From assembly GCA_002371625.1 (NCBI GenBank), contig DFFV01000032.1, positions 1 to 22,857 of the forward strand: a DNA stretch of 22,857 nt, given 5' to 3'. The DNA is from Ruminococcus sp. UBA3767. Its GTDB lineage: Bacteria; Bacillota; Clostridia; Oscillospirales; Ruminococcaceae. This document shows positions 15,274-22,589 of the stretch, piece after piece. A program made the position numbers and the translations under genes. A model generated the notes under the pieces. That model saw nothing but the letters and a program-made list of their open reading frames with translations. It searched no databases and was not told where the DNA came from. Every line of letters starts with the position of its first letter. The first letter of the stretch is position 1.

Positions 15274-16761
15274 TCACTCCTGCCAGTTAAGGCTGCGCTG
15301 CACGGCCTTGTGCCACTTTGCACGCAGCTCATCACGCTTTTGCTGCGGCATTGTCGGAGCAAACTCCTTAAAGCTGCCCGATATCTGATTTAACTCTTCC
15401 TGCGAGCTCCACACGCCGCAGCCAAGTCCTGCGAGGAAAGCTGCGCCTGTTGCGGTGGATTCCACATTTTCTGGACGTATTACCGGTCTGTCAAGTATAT
15501 CCGACTGGAATTCCATAATAAAATCATTTGCCGATGCACCGCCGTCAACACGGATCCTGTTAAGGCTGCCCGTGTCCAGCACCATCGCATCTATAACGTC
15601 AGCTGTCTGATAGCATATAGACTCAAGGCAGGCACGCACTATATGCGCTCTTGAAGAGCCTCGTGTAAGCCCGAAAATGCTTCCCCTTGCGCTTGGGTCC
15701 CAATATGGAGTGCCCAGCCCGACAAATGCGGGAACAACATAAACTCCGCCCGAGTCCTCAACACTTCTTGCTATCTCCAGCGTCTGTGAAGCGTCATCTA
15801 TCAGCCGCAGCTCATCACGCAGCCATTTTACCACCGCACCTGCAACGAACACCGAGCCTTCAAGGGCGTAGCTCACCTTTCCGCCTATGCTCCATGCGAT
15901 AGTTGTGAGCAGACCGCTTTTGCTTTTTACAGGCTCGCTGCCCGTGTTCATCAGCAGAAAGCCGCCCGTGCCGTAGGTGTTTTTGATATCTCCCTTGTGG
16001 AAGCAGCACTGCCCGAAAAGCGCAGCCTGCTGGTCGCCTGCGCAGCCGCATATCCTTATCGGCGCACCAAACAGCGAAGGCTCTGTAACGCCTATCTCTC
16101 CGCTTGAATCTACTACCTTTGGCAGCATAGCCTTAGGTATCCCCAGCAAGCCGAGTATCTCATCGTCCCATTCAAGCGTGTGAATGTTGAAAAGCATAGT
16201 CCTTGAAGCGTTTGTGTAGTCGGTAGCGTGTATCTTTCCGCCTGTCAGGTTCCATATCAGCCAGCTGTCCACCGTGCCGAAAAGCAGTTCTCCGTTTTCT
16301 GCCCTTTCACGCACGCCCTCAACGTTATCCAGTATCCATTTTATCTTTGTAGCTGAAAAATAGGGATCGATAACAAGCCCTGTCTTATCCTTGAAAAACT
16401 TTGAAAGTCCCTGTTTTTCAAGCCTTTCGCAAATATCAGCCGTGCGCCTGCACTGCCACACGATAGCGTTGTAAACGGGCTTTCCCGTGCTTTTATCCCA
16501 TATTATCGCAGTTTCACGCTGATTTGTAACACCTATGCCGCTTATCTCCTGCGCAGATATGCCTGCCTGCTTTACAGCCTGCCGTGCGACCTCCAGCTGA
16601 GACTGCCAGATATCGTTCGGATCGTGCTCTACCCAGCCCTCGTTTTTGAATATCTGCTCAAATTCCTGCTGGCAGCAGGAGAGCTTTTCGCCCTTTTCGT
16701 TGAAAATAAGTGCTCGTGACGAGGTCGTTCCCTGGTCAAGTGAAAGTATGTATCTGCTCAT
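15274..16761 (-). CDS. glpK: glycerol kinase
   Basis: Glycerol kinase (EC 2.7.1.30) makes sn-glycerol 3-phosphate from glycerol and ATP, feeding glycolysis or lipid synthesis. The 495-residue product is a standard FGGY-family kinase: DQGTTSSRA (9-17) for the phosphate loop, WQCRRT (102-107) for glycerol binding, the catalytic Asp243 in [18 protein letters not shown] (261-268), the FGGY signature region [14 protein letters not shown] (347-360), and DGGASANDF (406-414) for adenine binding. RBS AAAGGA is 6-7 nt before the ATG. The upstream zinc-ribbon gene ends 12 nt before the start, so both are probably read from the promoter at 17833-17861. No glycerol facilitator or glycerol-3-phosphate dehydrogenase gene is adjacent. 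Confidence 0.97.
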   Translation of the reverse strand: MSRYILSLDQGTTSSRALIFNEKGEKLSCCQQEFEQIFKNEGWVEHDPNDIWQSQLEVARQAVKQAGISAQEISGIGVTNQRETAIIWDKSTGKPVYNAIVWQCRRTADICERLEKQGLSKFFKDKTGLVIDPYFSATKIKWILDNVEGVRERAENGELLFGTVDSWLIWNLTGGKIHATDYTNASRTMLFNIHTLEWDDEILGLLGIPKAMLPKVVDSSGEIGVTEPSLFGAPIRICGCAGDQQAALFGQCCFHKGDIKNTYGTGGFLLMNTGSEPVKSKSGLLTTIAWSIGGKVSYALEGSVFVAGAVVKWLRDELRLIDDASQTLEIARSVEDSGGVYVVPAFVGLGTPYWDPSARGSIFGLTRGSSRAHIVRACLESICYQTADVIDAMVLDTGSLNRIRVDGGASANDFIMEFQSDILDRPVIRPENVESTATGAAFLAGLGCGVWSSQEELNQISGSFKEFAPTMPQQKRDELRAKWHKAVQRSLNWQE

Positions 16762-16773
16762 GCTTTTTCCTTT

Positions 16774-17793
16774 CTAAAGCGGATCGTCGGAGAACCTCAG
16801 CGTTTTGTATTCTACCTTATCGCCTGTTTTCAGGTTCTCCCACTCCGCAAAACCATATTCTATCTTTTGCGTGCTGCCGTTGTGATCCTTAATGACGGCG
16901 TAGTATTTCTCTGTCTTTGCACCCTGCCGTTTGTCGCCGTATTTTGGTGCACTAACGCTTGTCGGCAGATCTGTTTCAGCCCATTTCGGTTCATGGTCGC
17001 TGCCCGATGTGTCGAGCGTTTTGATCTGTTTCCACTTATCTATATTGTAATAGTATTTTGTATCGTATATCGGTTCCTGCCGATAAACAGGCGTTTTTAC
17101 CCGCTCGTTCTCGTAGACGGTCTTGTACTTTGGCTTTTTTACTTCCTTGAACTGTCCGTTGCCAAGATCCTTATATTCAACTTTATAACCGTCCTGCACC
17201 CTTTTGGCGACTCTCTTTGTTTTGTATTCGTAATGGTCAAGCACCTGGCGGTAACTTCGTATCTCTCTGTTGGAGGAAACAAGCTCCGCACCGCCCGGAA
17301 CGCTCCAGCCGCTTTCTTTTACTCTCTGATATTCCTCAACGCCGATGCTGCGTTCCCATTCAAACCCCGTTATCTCGCCTGTGCGTGTAACAGGCTTGAA
17401 CAGCCATACGAAAAACAGTATCGCAAGTATCACTGCGCCGAGAAGTATCAGTCTTTTGCGTGCCTTGCTGCTCAGCTTCTTTTTTGCCGGAGCTTCAGGC
17501 TCGTTCGTTGGTTTTTCCGGCTTGCTGAAATAATCCCCCAAAGCGTCCGAACGCTTTGCACCGCAGTTTTCGCAATGATCCTTTTCGGCGGGGTTCTGCG
17601 AACGGCAGAAAGAGCACAGCCAGTTTGCCTCGTCGCTTTCCTGCGCTTCATCAACATATTCGACAGGTTTATCGGTGTCCATAAAGAACTTTACATCGTT
17701 TGGTATCGAAGCACCGCATTTGGTGCAGTCCTTGTGGTCCGCCCTGACTACCTCACCGCAGTACGGGCATTTCCAGTACCCCCATACGTTCAT
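16774..17793 (-). CDS. membrane-anchored protein with two zinc ribbons and an extracytoplasmic domain
   Basis: The 339-residue product has an N-terminal zinc ribbon with Cys9, Cys12, Cys23 and Cys26, and a second one matching the RanBP2-type pattern (W-x-C-x2-C-x3-N-x6-C-x2-C: Trp58, Cys60, Cys63, Cys74, Cys77). An acidic/Pro/Lys linker leads to one membrane helix (about 114-131), and a 205-residue domain follows, rich in Tyr, Lys and Val. It begins GFEWERSIGVEEYQRVKESGW and holds repeated short strands such as YKTVYENERVKTPVYRQEP; similar W-R...EEY domains occur in many Gram-positive zinc-ribbon proteins of unknown role. Topology is predicted as zinc ribbons inside and domain outside. RBS AAAGGGG precedes the ATG at 17793. 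It is the first gene of a two-gene operon with glpK; a functional tie is not evident. Confidence 0.82.
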   Translation of the reverse strand: MNVWGYWKCPYCGEVVRADHKDCTKCGASIPNDVKFFMDTDKPVEYVDEAQESDEANWLCSFCRSQNPAEKDHCENCGAKRSDALGDYFSKPEKPTNEPEAPAKKKLSSKARKRLILLGAVILAILFFVWLFKPVTRTGEITGFEWERSIGVEEYQRVKESGWSVPGGAELVSSNREIRSYRQVLDHYEYKTKRVAKRVQDGYKVEYKDLGNGQFKEVKKPKYKTVYENERVKTPVYRQEPIYDTKYYYNIDKWKQIKTLDTSGSDHEPKWAETDLPTSVSAPKYGDKRQGAKTEKYYAVIKDHNGSTQKIEYGFAEWENLKTGDKVEYKTLRFSDDPL

Positions 17794-17832
17794 CTGCTAT
17801 ACCCCTTTACATACATATACTTTTTTAATATA

Positions 17833-17861
17833 ATAATACTATGATTTCTCACGCTTGTCAA
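17833..17861 (-). promoter_or_regulatory. sigma-A promoter of the zinc-ribbon/glpK operon
   Basis: On the minus strand: consensus TTGACA (17856-17861), 17-nt spacer, TATTAT (17833-17838), 40 nt before the ATG at 17793. It diverges from the radA promoter. Confidence 0.82.
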
Positions 17862-17910
17862 ACATTCCTGCCTGTTTGCCGAAAAGTCCGATATTATGTA
17901 CATATCAGCC

Positions 17911-17939
17911 TTGCAAAAGCTGTGCAAATGTGCTATACT
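17911..17939 (+). promoter_or_regulatory. promoter of radA
   Basis: TTGCAA (17911-17916), 17-nt spacer, TATACT (17934-17939) with a TG one base upstream (extended -10). It leaves a leader of about 208 nt before radA. Confidence 0.7.
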
Positions 17940-17945
17940 CTATCT

Positions 17946-18153
17946 GATAAATCACGAGCTTTATTCTACGTTTGTGTTGTCAGGCAGATAAACTTGAATT
18001 TGCTGCCGGATGCAAGAATACCAGAGGCAAGAGTCAAGAAAAGGAGTCCGCCAACGGCGGACGATTTATAGCATCGCTGCTTCCGGCGGATAATTATGAT
18101 TATTCCCGGCAACACTTATGTAAATGGGATATCTCGAAAAGGAGAGAGCGGAT
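17946..18153 (+). promoter_or_regulatory. long radA leader with a stable hairpin
   Basis: This 360-bp divergent gap holds the two promoters and then this untranslated leader. A 7-bp GC-rich hairpin GTCCGCC/GGCGGAC (18046-18062, loop AAC) lies right after an AAGGAG. A second GGCGGA at 18085-18090 could compete for the same TCCGCC strand, giving two alternative folds. No strong T tract follows, so it is not a clear terminator. Short frames crossing it have no recognisable protein. Confidence 0.4.
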
Positions 18154-19524
18154 ATGGCAAAAGTAAAAAGCAGCTATGTGTGCAGTCAGTGCGGATACGA
18201 AACTGCAAAATGGAACGGAAAGTGCCCTAACTGCGGTGAATGGAACACGCTTGAGGAGGTCGAGGTAACTGTAAGAGCAGGCTCAAAAGCCCGTTCGGCT
18301 TCGGCGGTAAAGGACGTTTCTGATAATATCGTCGGTATATGCGAGGTCGATGCAAGCTACAACGAAACACGCTATAAAACGGGGCTTACCGAGCTTGACA
18401 GGGTGCTCGGCGGAGGGCTCGTTAAAGGCTCAGTTGTGCTGCTCGGCGGTGAACCGGGCATAGGCAAATCAACTATACTGCTTCAGATATGCGCTTTTCT
18501 CGGTCAGGAGCATACCATACTTTACGTTTCGGGAGAGGAATCGCTGAGGCAGATAAAGCTGCGTGCGGACAGGCTGGGCGTTAACAGCGAGAACCTTTAC
18601 CTGCTTGCCGAGACCGACTGCGAAAAGATTTGCAGCGTTGTTGTAAAGCAGCAGCCCGAGATAGTTATTATCGACTCTATCCAGACGATGAGCGTTGCCG
18701 AGATATCCTCGGCACAAGGCTCGGTAACACAGGTGAGAGAGTGCACCAATATGTTCACACGCACGGCAAAGTCCGAGGAGATACCTATGTTTATCGTCGG
18801 GCACGTCAATAAGGACGGCGCTATCGCAGGTCCTAAGGTAATGGAGCATATCGTTGACTGTGTGCTTTATTTTGAAGGGCAGAGAAACCTTACATACCGT
18901 ATCCTGCGTGCAGCTAAGAACCGCTTCGGCTCGACCAACGAGATCGGCGTTTTTGAAATGGCGGATAAAGGGCTTTTACAGGTGGAAAACCCCTCTATGC
19001 TGATGCTTGAGGGCAGACCGACCGACGTTTCGGGAACCTGCGTTGCCTGCACTATGGAGGGCACAAGACCGCTTATGGCGGAGGTGCAGGCGCTCGTTTC
19101 AAAGTCCGCCCTTTCCACCCCGAGAAGAACAGCTACCGGAATAGATTATTACCGTATGTCCATTATAATCGCTGTGCTCGAAAAAAGGCTCGGGTACTTT
19201 TTCGGGGGACTTGATGTGTATATCAACATTGTCGGCGGACTGCGGCTGGACGATACCGCAGCAGACCTTTCCGTCGCAATGGCGCTTTATTCCAGCCTTA
19301 CCGATAAGATCATAGACAGCAATACCATCGCCTTTGGTGAGATAGGTCTCGGCGGCGAGCTGAGAAGTGTTACGCACGCAGCCCAGCGTATTGCCGAAGC
19401 CGAAAGAATGGGCTTTGAAAAGGTGATACTGCCCGCACATTCGCTCAAAGGCGTGGAAACAGGTAAGTTCGGCATAAAAATAATCGGCGTGCGCTCCATA
19501 AAAGAGGCGTTCAGGGAGATATAA
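18154..19524 (+). CDS. radA: DNA repair protein RadA (Sms)
   Basis: RadA is a RecA-like, DnaB-type branch-migration helicase that acts with RecA in recombination and repair. The 456-residue product has the N-terminal C4 zinc finger (Cys10, Cys13, Cys24, Cys27), the ATPase core with Walker A GGEPGIGKST (98-107) and Walker B VIIDSIQ (171-177), the RadA-specific KNRFG (255-259), and the C-terminal Lon-protease-like domain that lacks protease activity. I take the ATG at 18154 (MAKVKSSYVCSQCG), as in the family, because AAAAGGAG is 9 nt upstream; an in-frame ATG 30 nt earlier has no such site. It is preceded by a long leader and followed by the separate rplU promoter. Confidence 0.97.
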   Translation: MAKVKSSYVCSQCGYETAKWNGKCPNCGEWNTLEEVEVTVRAGSKARSASAVKDVSDNIVGICEVDASYNETRYKTGLTELDRVLGGGLVKGSVVLLGGEPGIGKSTILLQICAFLGQEHTILYVSGEESLRQIKLRADRLGVNSENLYLLAETDCEKICSVVVKQQPEIVIIDSIQTMSVAEISSAQGSVTQVRECTNMFTRTAKSEEIPMFIVGHVNKDGAIAGPKVMEHIVDCVLYFEGQRNLTYRILRAAKNRFGSTNEIGVFEMADKGLLQVENPSMLMLEGRPTDVSGTCVACTMEGTRPLMAEVQALVSKSALSTPRRTATGIDYYRMSIIIAVLEKRLGYFFGGLDVYINIVGGLRLDDTAADLSVAMALYSSLTDKIIDSNTIAFGEIGLGGELRSVTHAAQRIAEAERMGFEKVILPAHSLKGVETGKFGIKIIGVRSIKEAFREI

Positions 19525-19566
19525 CGGCAGTAAAAAGTAAACTTTATGTAAATTTTCGCAAATTCC

Positions 19567-19595
19567 TTGACTTTTTCTATGATATATGGTATCAT
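19567..19595 (+). promoter_or_regulatory. promoter of the rplU-prp-rpmA operon
   Basis: TTGACT (19567-19572), 17-nt spacer, TATCAT (19590-19595) with an upstream TG (extended -10). The leader to rplU is about 83 nt. Confidence 0.82.
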
Positions 19596-19611
19596 ATTTA
19601 AGCCGCATATC

Positions 19612-19648
19612 TACGGTAAACAAGTTCGGTATATACCCCGACACCGTA
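19612..19648 (+). promoter_or_regulatory. possible L21-type leader structure
   Basis: TACGGT (19612-19617) pairs with ACCGTA (19643-19648), enclosing TCGG/CCGA (19626-19629 with 19638-19641). A structured leader before rplU is a known autoregulatory element in Bacillota (the L21 leader). I cannot confirm that this fold matches that family. Confidence 0.35.
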
Positions 19649-19684
19649 TAATAGCGAGTTCATGAAAAGGCAGGTGCATATTGA

Positions 19685-19999
19685 ATGTACGCAGTAATCG
19701 AAACAGGCGGAAAGCAGTACCAGGTCAAGGCAGGCGATGAGGTATTCATCGAGAAGCTCGACGCTGAGGCTGATGAGAAGGTGACTTTCGACAAGGTGAT
19801 GATGATCGCTGACGATAAGGGCGCAGCAACAGTTGGTGCTCCTTATGTTGACGGTGCTACTGTAAGCGCTAAGGTGCTCAAGAACGGCAAGTCAAAGAAG
19901 ATCACAGTTTTCACCTACAAGCCTAAGAAGGGCGAAAAGAGAAAGATGGGTCACAGACAGCCATATACTAAGGTACAGATCGAGGCAATCAACGCATAA
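19685..19999 (+). CDS. rplU: 50S ribosomal protein L21
   Basis: A 104-residue standard bL21, starting [18 protein letters not shown] and ending in the 23S-binding block [25 protein letters not shown]. It binds domain I of 23S rRNA during early 50S assembly. RBS AGGTG lies 8 nt before the ATG. It is the first gene of the conserved rplU-prp-rpmA operon, with only 10 nt to prp, and is likely controlled through its leader. Confidence 0.98.
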   Translation: MYAVIETGGKQYQVKAGDEVFIEKLDAEADEKVTFDKVMMIADDKGAATVGAPYVDGATVSAKVLKNGKSKKITVFTYKPKKGEKRKMGHRQPYTKVQIEAINA

Positions 20000-20009
20000 G
20001 GAATAAGCG

Positions 20010-20330
20010 ATGATAAAGGCTGATTTCTACCGTGACAGTCGTGAAAAGCTGCTGGGCTTTGAAGTATCAGGGCACGCAGGGCTTGCCGACGAAGGACAGG
20101 ACGTTTGCTGTGCAAGCGTATCCTCAGCCGTCATGCTGGCGGCAAACACGATCACCGAAGCGTTCAGGATAACGGCAAAGGTGAGCGTAGAAGAGAATGA
20201 AATCATGTTGAAGCTGGGAGAAGATCCGCAGGGTGAGGGCGATAAGGTGCTTTTAGGGCTGCTTACGCATCTATATCTGCTGCAGGAGGAATTCCCGGGC
20301 TATGTTATGGTCAAGGTCCACGACAGATGA
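20010..20330 (+). CDS. prp: ribosomal-processing cysteine protease Prp
   Basis: Prp (formerly YsxB) removes the N-terminal extension of ribosomal protein L27 in Bacillota and relatives. The 106-residue product shows the family signature GHAG with catalytic His22 and [11 protein letters not shown] with catalytic Cys34; the residue before it, usually Val, is here a second Cys (Cys33). The gene lies in its conserved place between rplU and rpmA. The neighbouring L27 has the expected substrate motif MQFFA followed by HKK, so the protease-substrate pair is complete. RBS AAGGA is just before the ATG. Confidence 0.95.
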   Translation: MIKADFYRDSREKLLGFEVSGHAGLADEGQDVCCASVSSAVMLAANTITEAFRITAKVSVEENEIMLKLGEDPQGEGDKVLLGLLTHLYLLQEEFPGYVMVKVHDR

Positions 20331-20367
20331 CCTTGGCGAAGGTCACACTAATGGAGGTGTATTTACG

Positions 20368-20650
20368 ATGATCAGGATCTCAATGCAGTTTTTTGCTCAT
20401 AAAAAGGGAATGGGTTCCACAAAGAACGGCCGTGATTCCGAGTCCAAGAGACTTGGCGTCCAAGAGAGCAGACGGACAGTTCGTTCTCGCAGGCAACATT
20501 CTGGTAAGACAGAGAGGAACACACATTCATCCGGGCGAGAATGTTAAGCGTGGTTCAGACGACACACTTTTTGCAACAAGTGACGGCGTTGTAAAGTTTG
20601 AAAGACTTGGCAAGGACCGTAAAAAAGTATCTGTTTATCCACAGGCTTGA
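20368..20650 (+). pseudogene. rpmA: 50S ribosomal protein L27 (rpmA) with an apparent +1 frameshift
   Basis: The first 31 codons give [20 protein letters not shown] and on through SKRLGV in one frame; the rest of L27 ([19 protein letters not shown] to KKVSVYPQA) is read in the next frame. Deleting one C at 20460/20461 restores an intact 93-residue L27. As written, translation from the ATG ends at the TAA at 20545-20547 after 59 residues with a scrambled second half. GGAGG (20353-20357) is 10 nt before the ATG. Both halves are otherwise perfectly conserved, including the Prp cleavage motif QFFA, so either the extra base is a sequencing or assembly error, or it is a very recent mutation; programmed +1 shifting is possible but has no known precedent that I am aware of in rpmA. 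L27 lies at the peptidyl-transferase centre. Confidence 0.9.
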
Positions 20651-20666
20651 TTTAATGAAAACTACC

Positions 20667-20699
20667 GACCCCGAGCTTGAGGCTTGGGGTCATATTTTT
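20667..20699 (+). terminator. intrinsic terminator after rpmA
   Basis: A 10-bp stem GACCCCGAGC (20667-20676) with GCTTGGGGTC (20682-20691), one G-T pair, loop TTGAG, then ATATTTTT. It separates the ribosomal protein genes from obg. Confidence 0.9.
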
Positions 20700-20717
20700 G
20701 CAGCGTGTGCGCTGCAA
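20698..20717 (+). repeat. perfect short inverted repeat
   Basis: TTGCAGCG/CGCTGCAA, 8 bp around TGTG, directly follows the terminator tail and precedes the GTAAGA-type repeat. Confidence 0.6.
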
Positions 20718-20720
20718 CCG

Positions 20721-20750
20721 GATGTAAGAGATAAGAAGTAAGAAGTAAGA
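20721..20750 (+). repeat. GTAAGA-type purine-rich repeat, third copy
   Basis: GATGTAAGAGATAAGAAGTA followed by two more AGAAGTA-like units shares a 20-nt identical core with 6561-6592, 14 kb away, and its GATGTAAGAG start with the inverted copy at 7002-7022. Confidence 0.7.
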
Positions 20751-20760
20751 AACCGAGTTT

Positions 20761-20800
20761 TTCGGCAGTCGGCAGAGGTCTTTCTGCCTTTCTTGCCGAA
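20761..20800 (+). repeat. nested imperfect hairpin upstream of obg
   Basis: Outer arms TTCGGCA (20761-20767) and TGCCGAA (20794-20800) enclose GGCAGA/TCTGCC (20771-20776 with 20783-20788). Its tail is not T-rich, so I do not call it a terminator; it may be a leader structure of obg or part of an inserted element. Confidence 0.5.
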
Positions 20801-20850
20801 CAAGTGAAGATGTTGTTTAGAAAGAATTGTTTGACAAAGGAGGGAGAGCG

Positions 20851-22128
20851 TTGTTTGTTGACAGTGCCAAGATATATGTTAAGGCAGGGGACGGCGGCGA
20901 CGGAGCAGTATCGTTCCACAGAGAAAAATATGTAGCCGCAGGCGGCCCCGACGGCGGTGACGGCGGAAAAGGCGGAGATATCGTCTTTAAGGTGGATAAC
21001 AACCTTTCCAGCCTTATAGATTTCACCTACAAGAGAAAATATATCGCAAACAAGGGCGATAACGGTTCTGCAAAGAACAGCTTCGGTAAAAGTGCGCCCG
21101 ATGTCGTTATAAAAGTCCCAAGAGGAACTGTTATAAAGGAAGCAAAAACGGGCAGGATACTTGCGGATATGTCGGGCGATGAGCCTGTGGTTATCGCTAA
21201 AGGCGGCAAGGGCGGCAGAGGAAACGCTCACTTTGCCACTTCTACAAGGCAGATACCAAAGTTCGCAAAACCGGGCTTCAGAGGCGATGAGTATGAGCTG
21301 CTGCTGGAGCTGAAGCTGATAGCTGATGTGGGACTTGTGGGGTTCCCAAATGTGGGCAAATCCACGCTTATCTCTGTCGTATCTGCGGCAAAACCGAAAA
21401 TTGCGAATTATCATTTTACAACTCTCACACCTGTGCTCGGCGTTGTGAAGATACAGGAAGGGCAGTCGTTCGTTATGGCTGATATCCCCGGACTTATCGA
21501 GGGCGCAAGCGAGGGAGTGGGACTTGGACATGAGTTCTTGCGCCACGTTGAAAGGTGCAGGCTGATTGTCCATATAGTTGACGTTTCAGGCAGCGAGGGC
21601 AGAGATCCGATAGAGGACTTTGAAGCGATAAATAAAGAGCTTGCAGGCTTTTCGCAGGAGCTTGCGCAGGCACCGCAGATAGTTGCGGCAAATAAGTCCG
21701 ATATGGCAGCGGACGAACAGATACAGCGATTTAAGGACTATATACAAAGCAAGGGCTATAAGTTCTTTGAAATTTCTGCGGCTACCACAAAGGGCACAAA
21801 GGAGCTTACCTACGGGATATGGGAGGAGCTTTCAATGCTGCCGCCCGTTAAGCAGTTTGAAGCCCAGCCGCTTACCAGAGAGGAACTTGACGCTAAGCTG
21901 CTTTCAAAGAAGAAATTCGAGATCACGGTCGAGGACGGCATTTATTTTGTGGAAGCCGACTGGCTGTGGGATATAATAAGAGTTGCGGATATGGAGGACT
22001 ATTCATCGCTGCAGTATTTCCAGAACGTGCTGCGCTCCAGCGGCATAATAGATAAGCTCGAGGAAATGGGCATAAATGAGGGCGATACAGTCGCTATATT
22101 CGATTTTGAGTTCGAGTATGTCAGGTAA
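20851..22128 (+). CDS. obg: GTPase Obg (50S subunit assembly, stress response)
   Basis: Obg is an essential GTPase that binds the 50S subunit late in assembly. The 425-residue product has the Gly-rich Obg fold (1-155), the G domain with G1 GFPNVGKS (164-171), G3 DIPG (211-214), G4 NKSD (281-284) and G5 SAA (309-311), and the C-terminal OCT domain (about 340-425) that is typical of Bacillota and absent in E. coli. I chose TTG at 20851: it gives the family start MFVDSAKIYVKAGDGGDG and has AAAGGAGG (20837-20844) just upstream. An upstream in-frame TTG at 20827 would add eight residues encoded by the Shine-Dalgarno region and is unlikely. mrnC follows directly. Confidence 0.96.
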   Translation: MFVDSAKIYVKAGDGGDGAVSFHREKYVAAGGPDGGDGGKGGDIVFKVDNNLSSLIDFTYKRKYIANKGDNGSAKNSFGKSAPDVVIKVPRGTVIKEAKTGRILADMSGDEPVVIAKGGKGGRGNAHFATSTRQIPKFAKPGFRGDEYELLLELKLIADVGLVGFPNVGKSTLISVVSAAKPKIANYHFTTLTPVLGVVKIQEGQSFVMADIPGLIEGASEGVGLGHEFLRHVERCRLIVHIVDVSGSEGRDPIEDFEAINKELAGFSQELAQAPQIVAANKSDMAADEQIQRFKDYIQSKGYKFFEISAATTKGTKELTYGIWEELSMLPPVKQFEAQPLTREELDAKLLSKKKFEITVEDGIYFVEADWLWDIIRVADMEDYSSLQYFQNVLRSSGIIDKLEEMGINEGDTVAIFDFEFEYVR

Positions 22129-22135
22129 GGAGGAG
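22129..22135 (+). promoter_or_regulatory. Shine-Dalgarno site that decides the mrnC start
   Basis: GGAGGAG lies directly after the obg stop codon. It is 5 nt before an in-frame ACG (22141) but 35 nt before the first in-frame ATG (22171), so it points to a non-AUG start or to a mutated or misread ATG. Confidence 0.55.
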
Positions 22136-22170
22136 TCGCTACGCAGATAAAACTGACAGACCATGAGGCT

Positions 22171-22575
22171 ATGCAGTATTCACCGCTTGCGCTCGCTTTT
22201 CTGGGCGATGCGGTATATGAGCAGCTGGTGAGGGAAAAACTGCTGCTGAAAGCGAATACCTCCGCAAATACGCTCCATACGCTCTCGGTGGAAAAGGTCT
22301 GTGCTGAGTTTCAGTCGCAGGCAGTGCACGAGCTGATCGAAAAAGGTCTGCTCGATGAAACTGAGCTTGATGTTTATAAAAGAGGAAGAAATGCCAACGG
22401 CATAAATGCCCCCAAGCATTCATCGACCGCACAGTACAGGAGCGCAACAGGACTTGAAGCGCTGTTCGGGTTTTTAAAGCTCACCGACAGAACACAGCGT
22501 ATCGAGGAGCTTTTCAGGCTGATATGGCAGCTCGGCGAAGATACAGACGGTAATAATATTGTTTCAAATAAGTAA
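22171..22575 (+). CDS. mrnC: Mini-ribonuclease III
   Basis: Mini-III is an RNase III-like dimer without a double-stranded RNA-binding domain that matures 23S rRNA in Bacillota. From ATG 22171 the product has 134 residues, with the catalytic helix [12 protein letters not shown] (Asp13, Glu17), YKRGRNA (69-75) and GLEALFGFL (94-102), whose Glu completes the metal site. The true N-terminus is uncertain. The frame is open back to an ACG at 22141 right behind GGAGGAG, which would add ten residues (xQIKLTDHEA), a length and sequence that fit relatives better than the short version. It is in an operon with obg upstream and yebC 14 nt downstream. Confidence 0.9.
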   Translation: MQYSPLALAFLGDAVYEQLVREKLLLKANTSANTLHTLSVEKVCAEFQSQAVHELIEKGLLDETELDVYKRGRNANGINAPKHSSTAQYRSATGLEALFGFLKLTDRTQRIEELFRLIWQLGEDTDGNNIVSNK

Positions 22576-22589
22576 GAGGAGTGAAAACA

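Noticed and set aside
16867..17844. Long open frame (325 codons) on the plus strand opposite the zinc-ribbon gene
   Set aside because: The minus-strand product has clear zinc ribbons, a membrane helix, a promoter and an RBS; the plus-strand frame has none of these and is a shadow.
17841..18166. Short open frames in the radA leader, possible leader peptide
   Set aside because: Starts are poor, sequences are unlike any protein, and both overlap promoters or the radA start. No stalling motif is visible.
20460..20461. Programmed +1 frameshift in rpmA as the preferred explanation
   Set aside because: There is no in-frame stop at the shift site, no nearby stimulatory structure that I can see and no known rpmA precedent; an error or recent mutation is simpler.
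20662..21573. Long open frame (303 codons) on the minus strand opposite obg
   Set aside because: It runs through the Obg GTPase region and the terminator and repeats before it; it is a shadow with no family resemblance.
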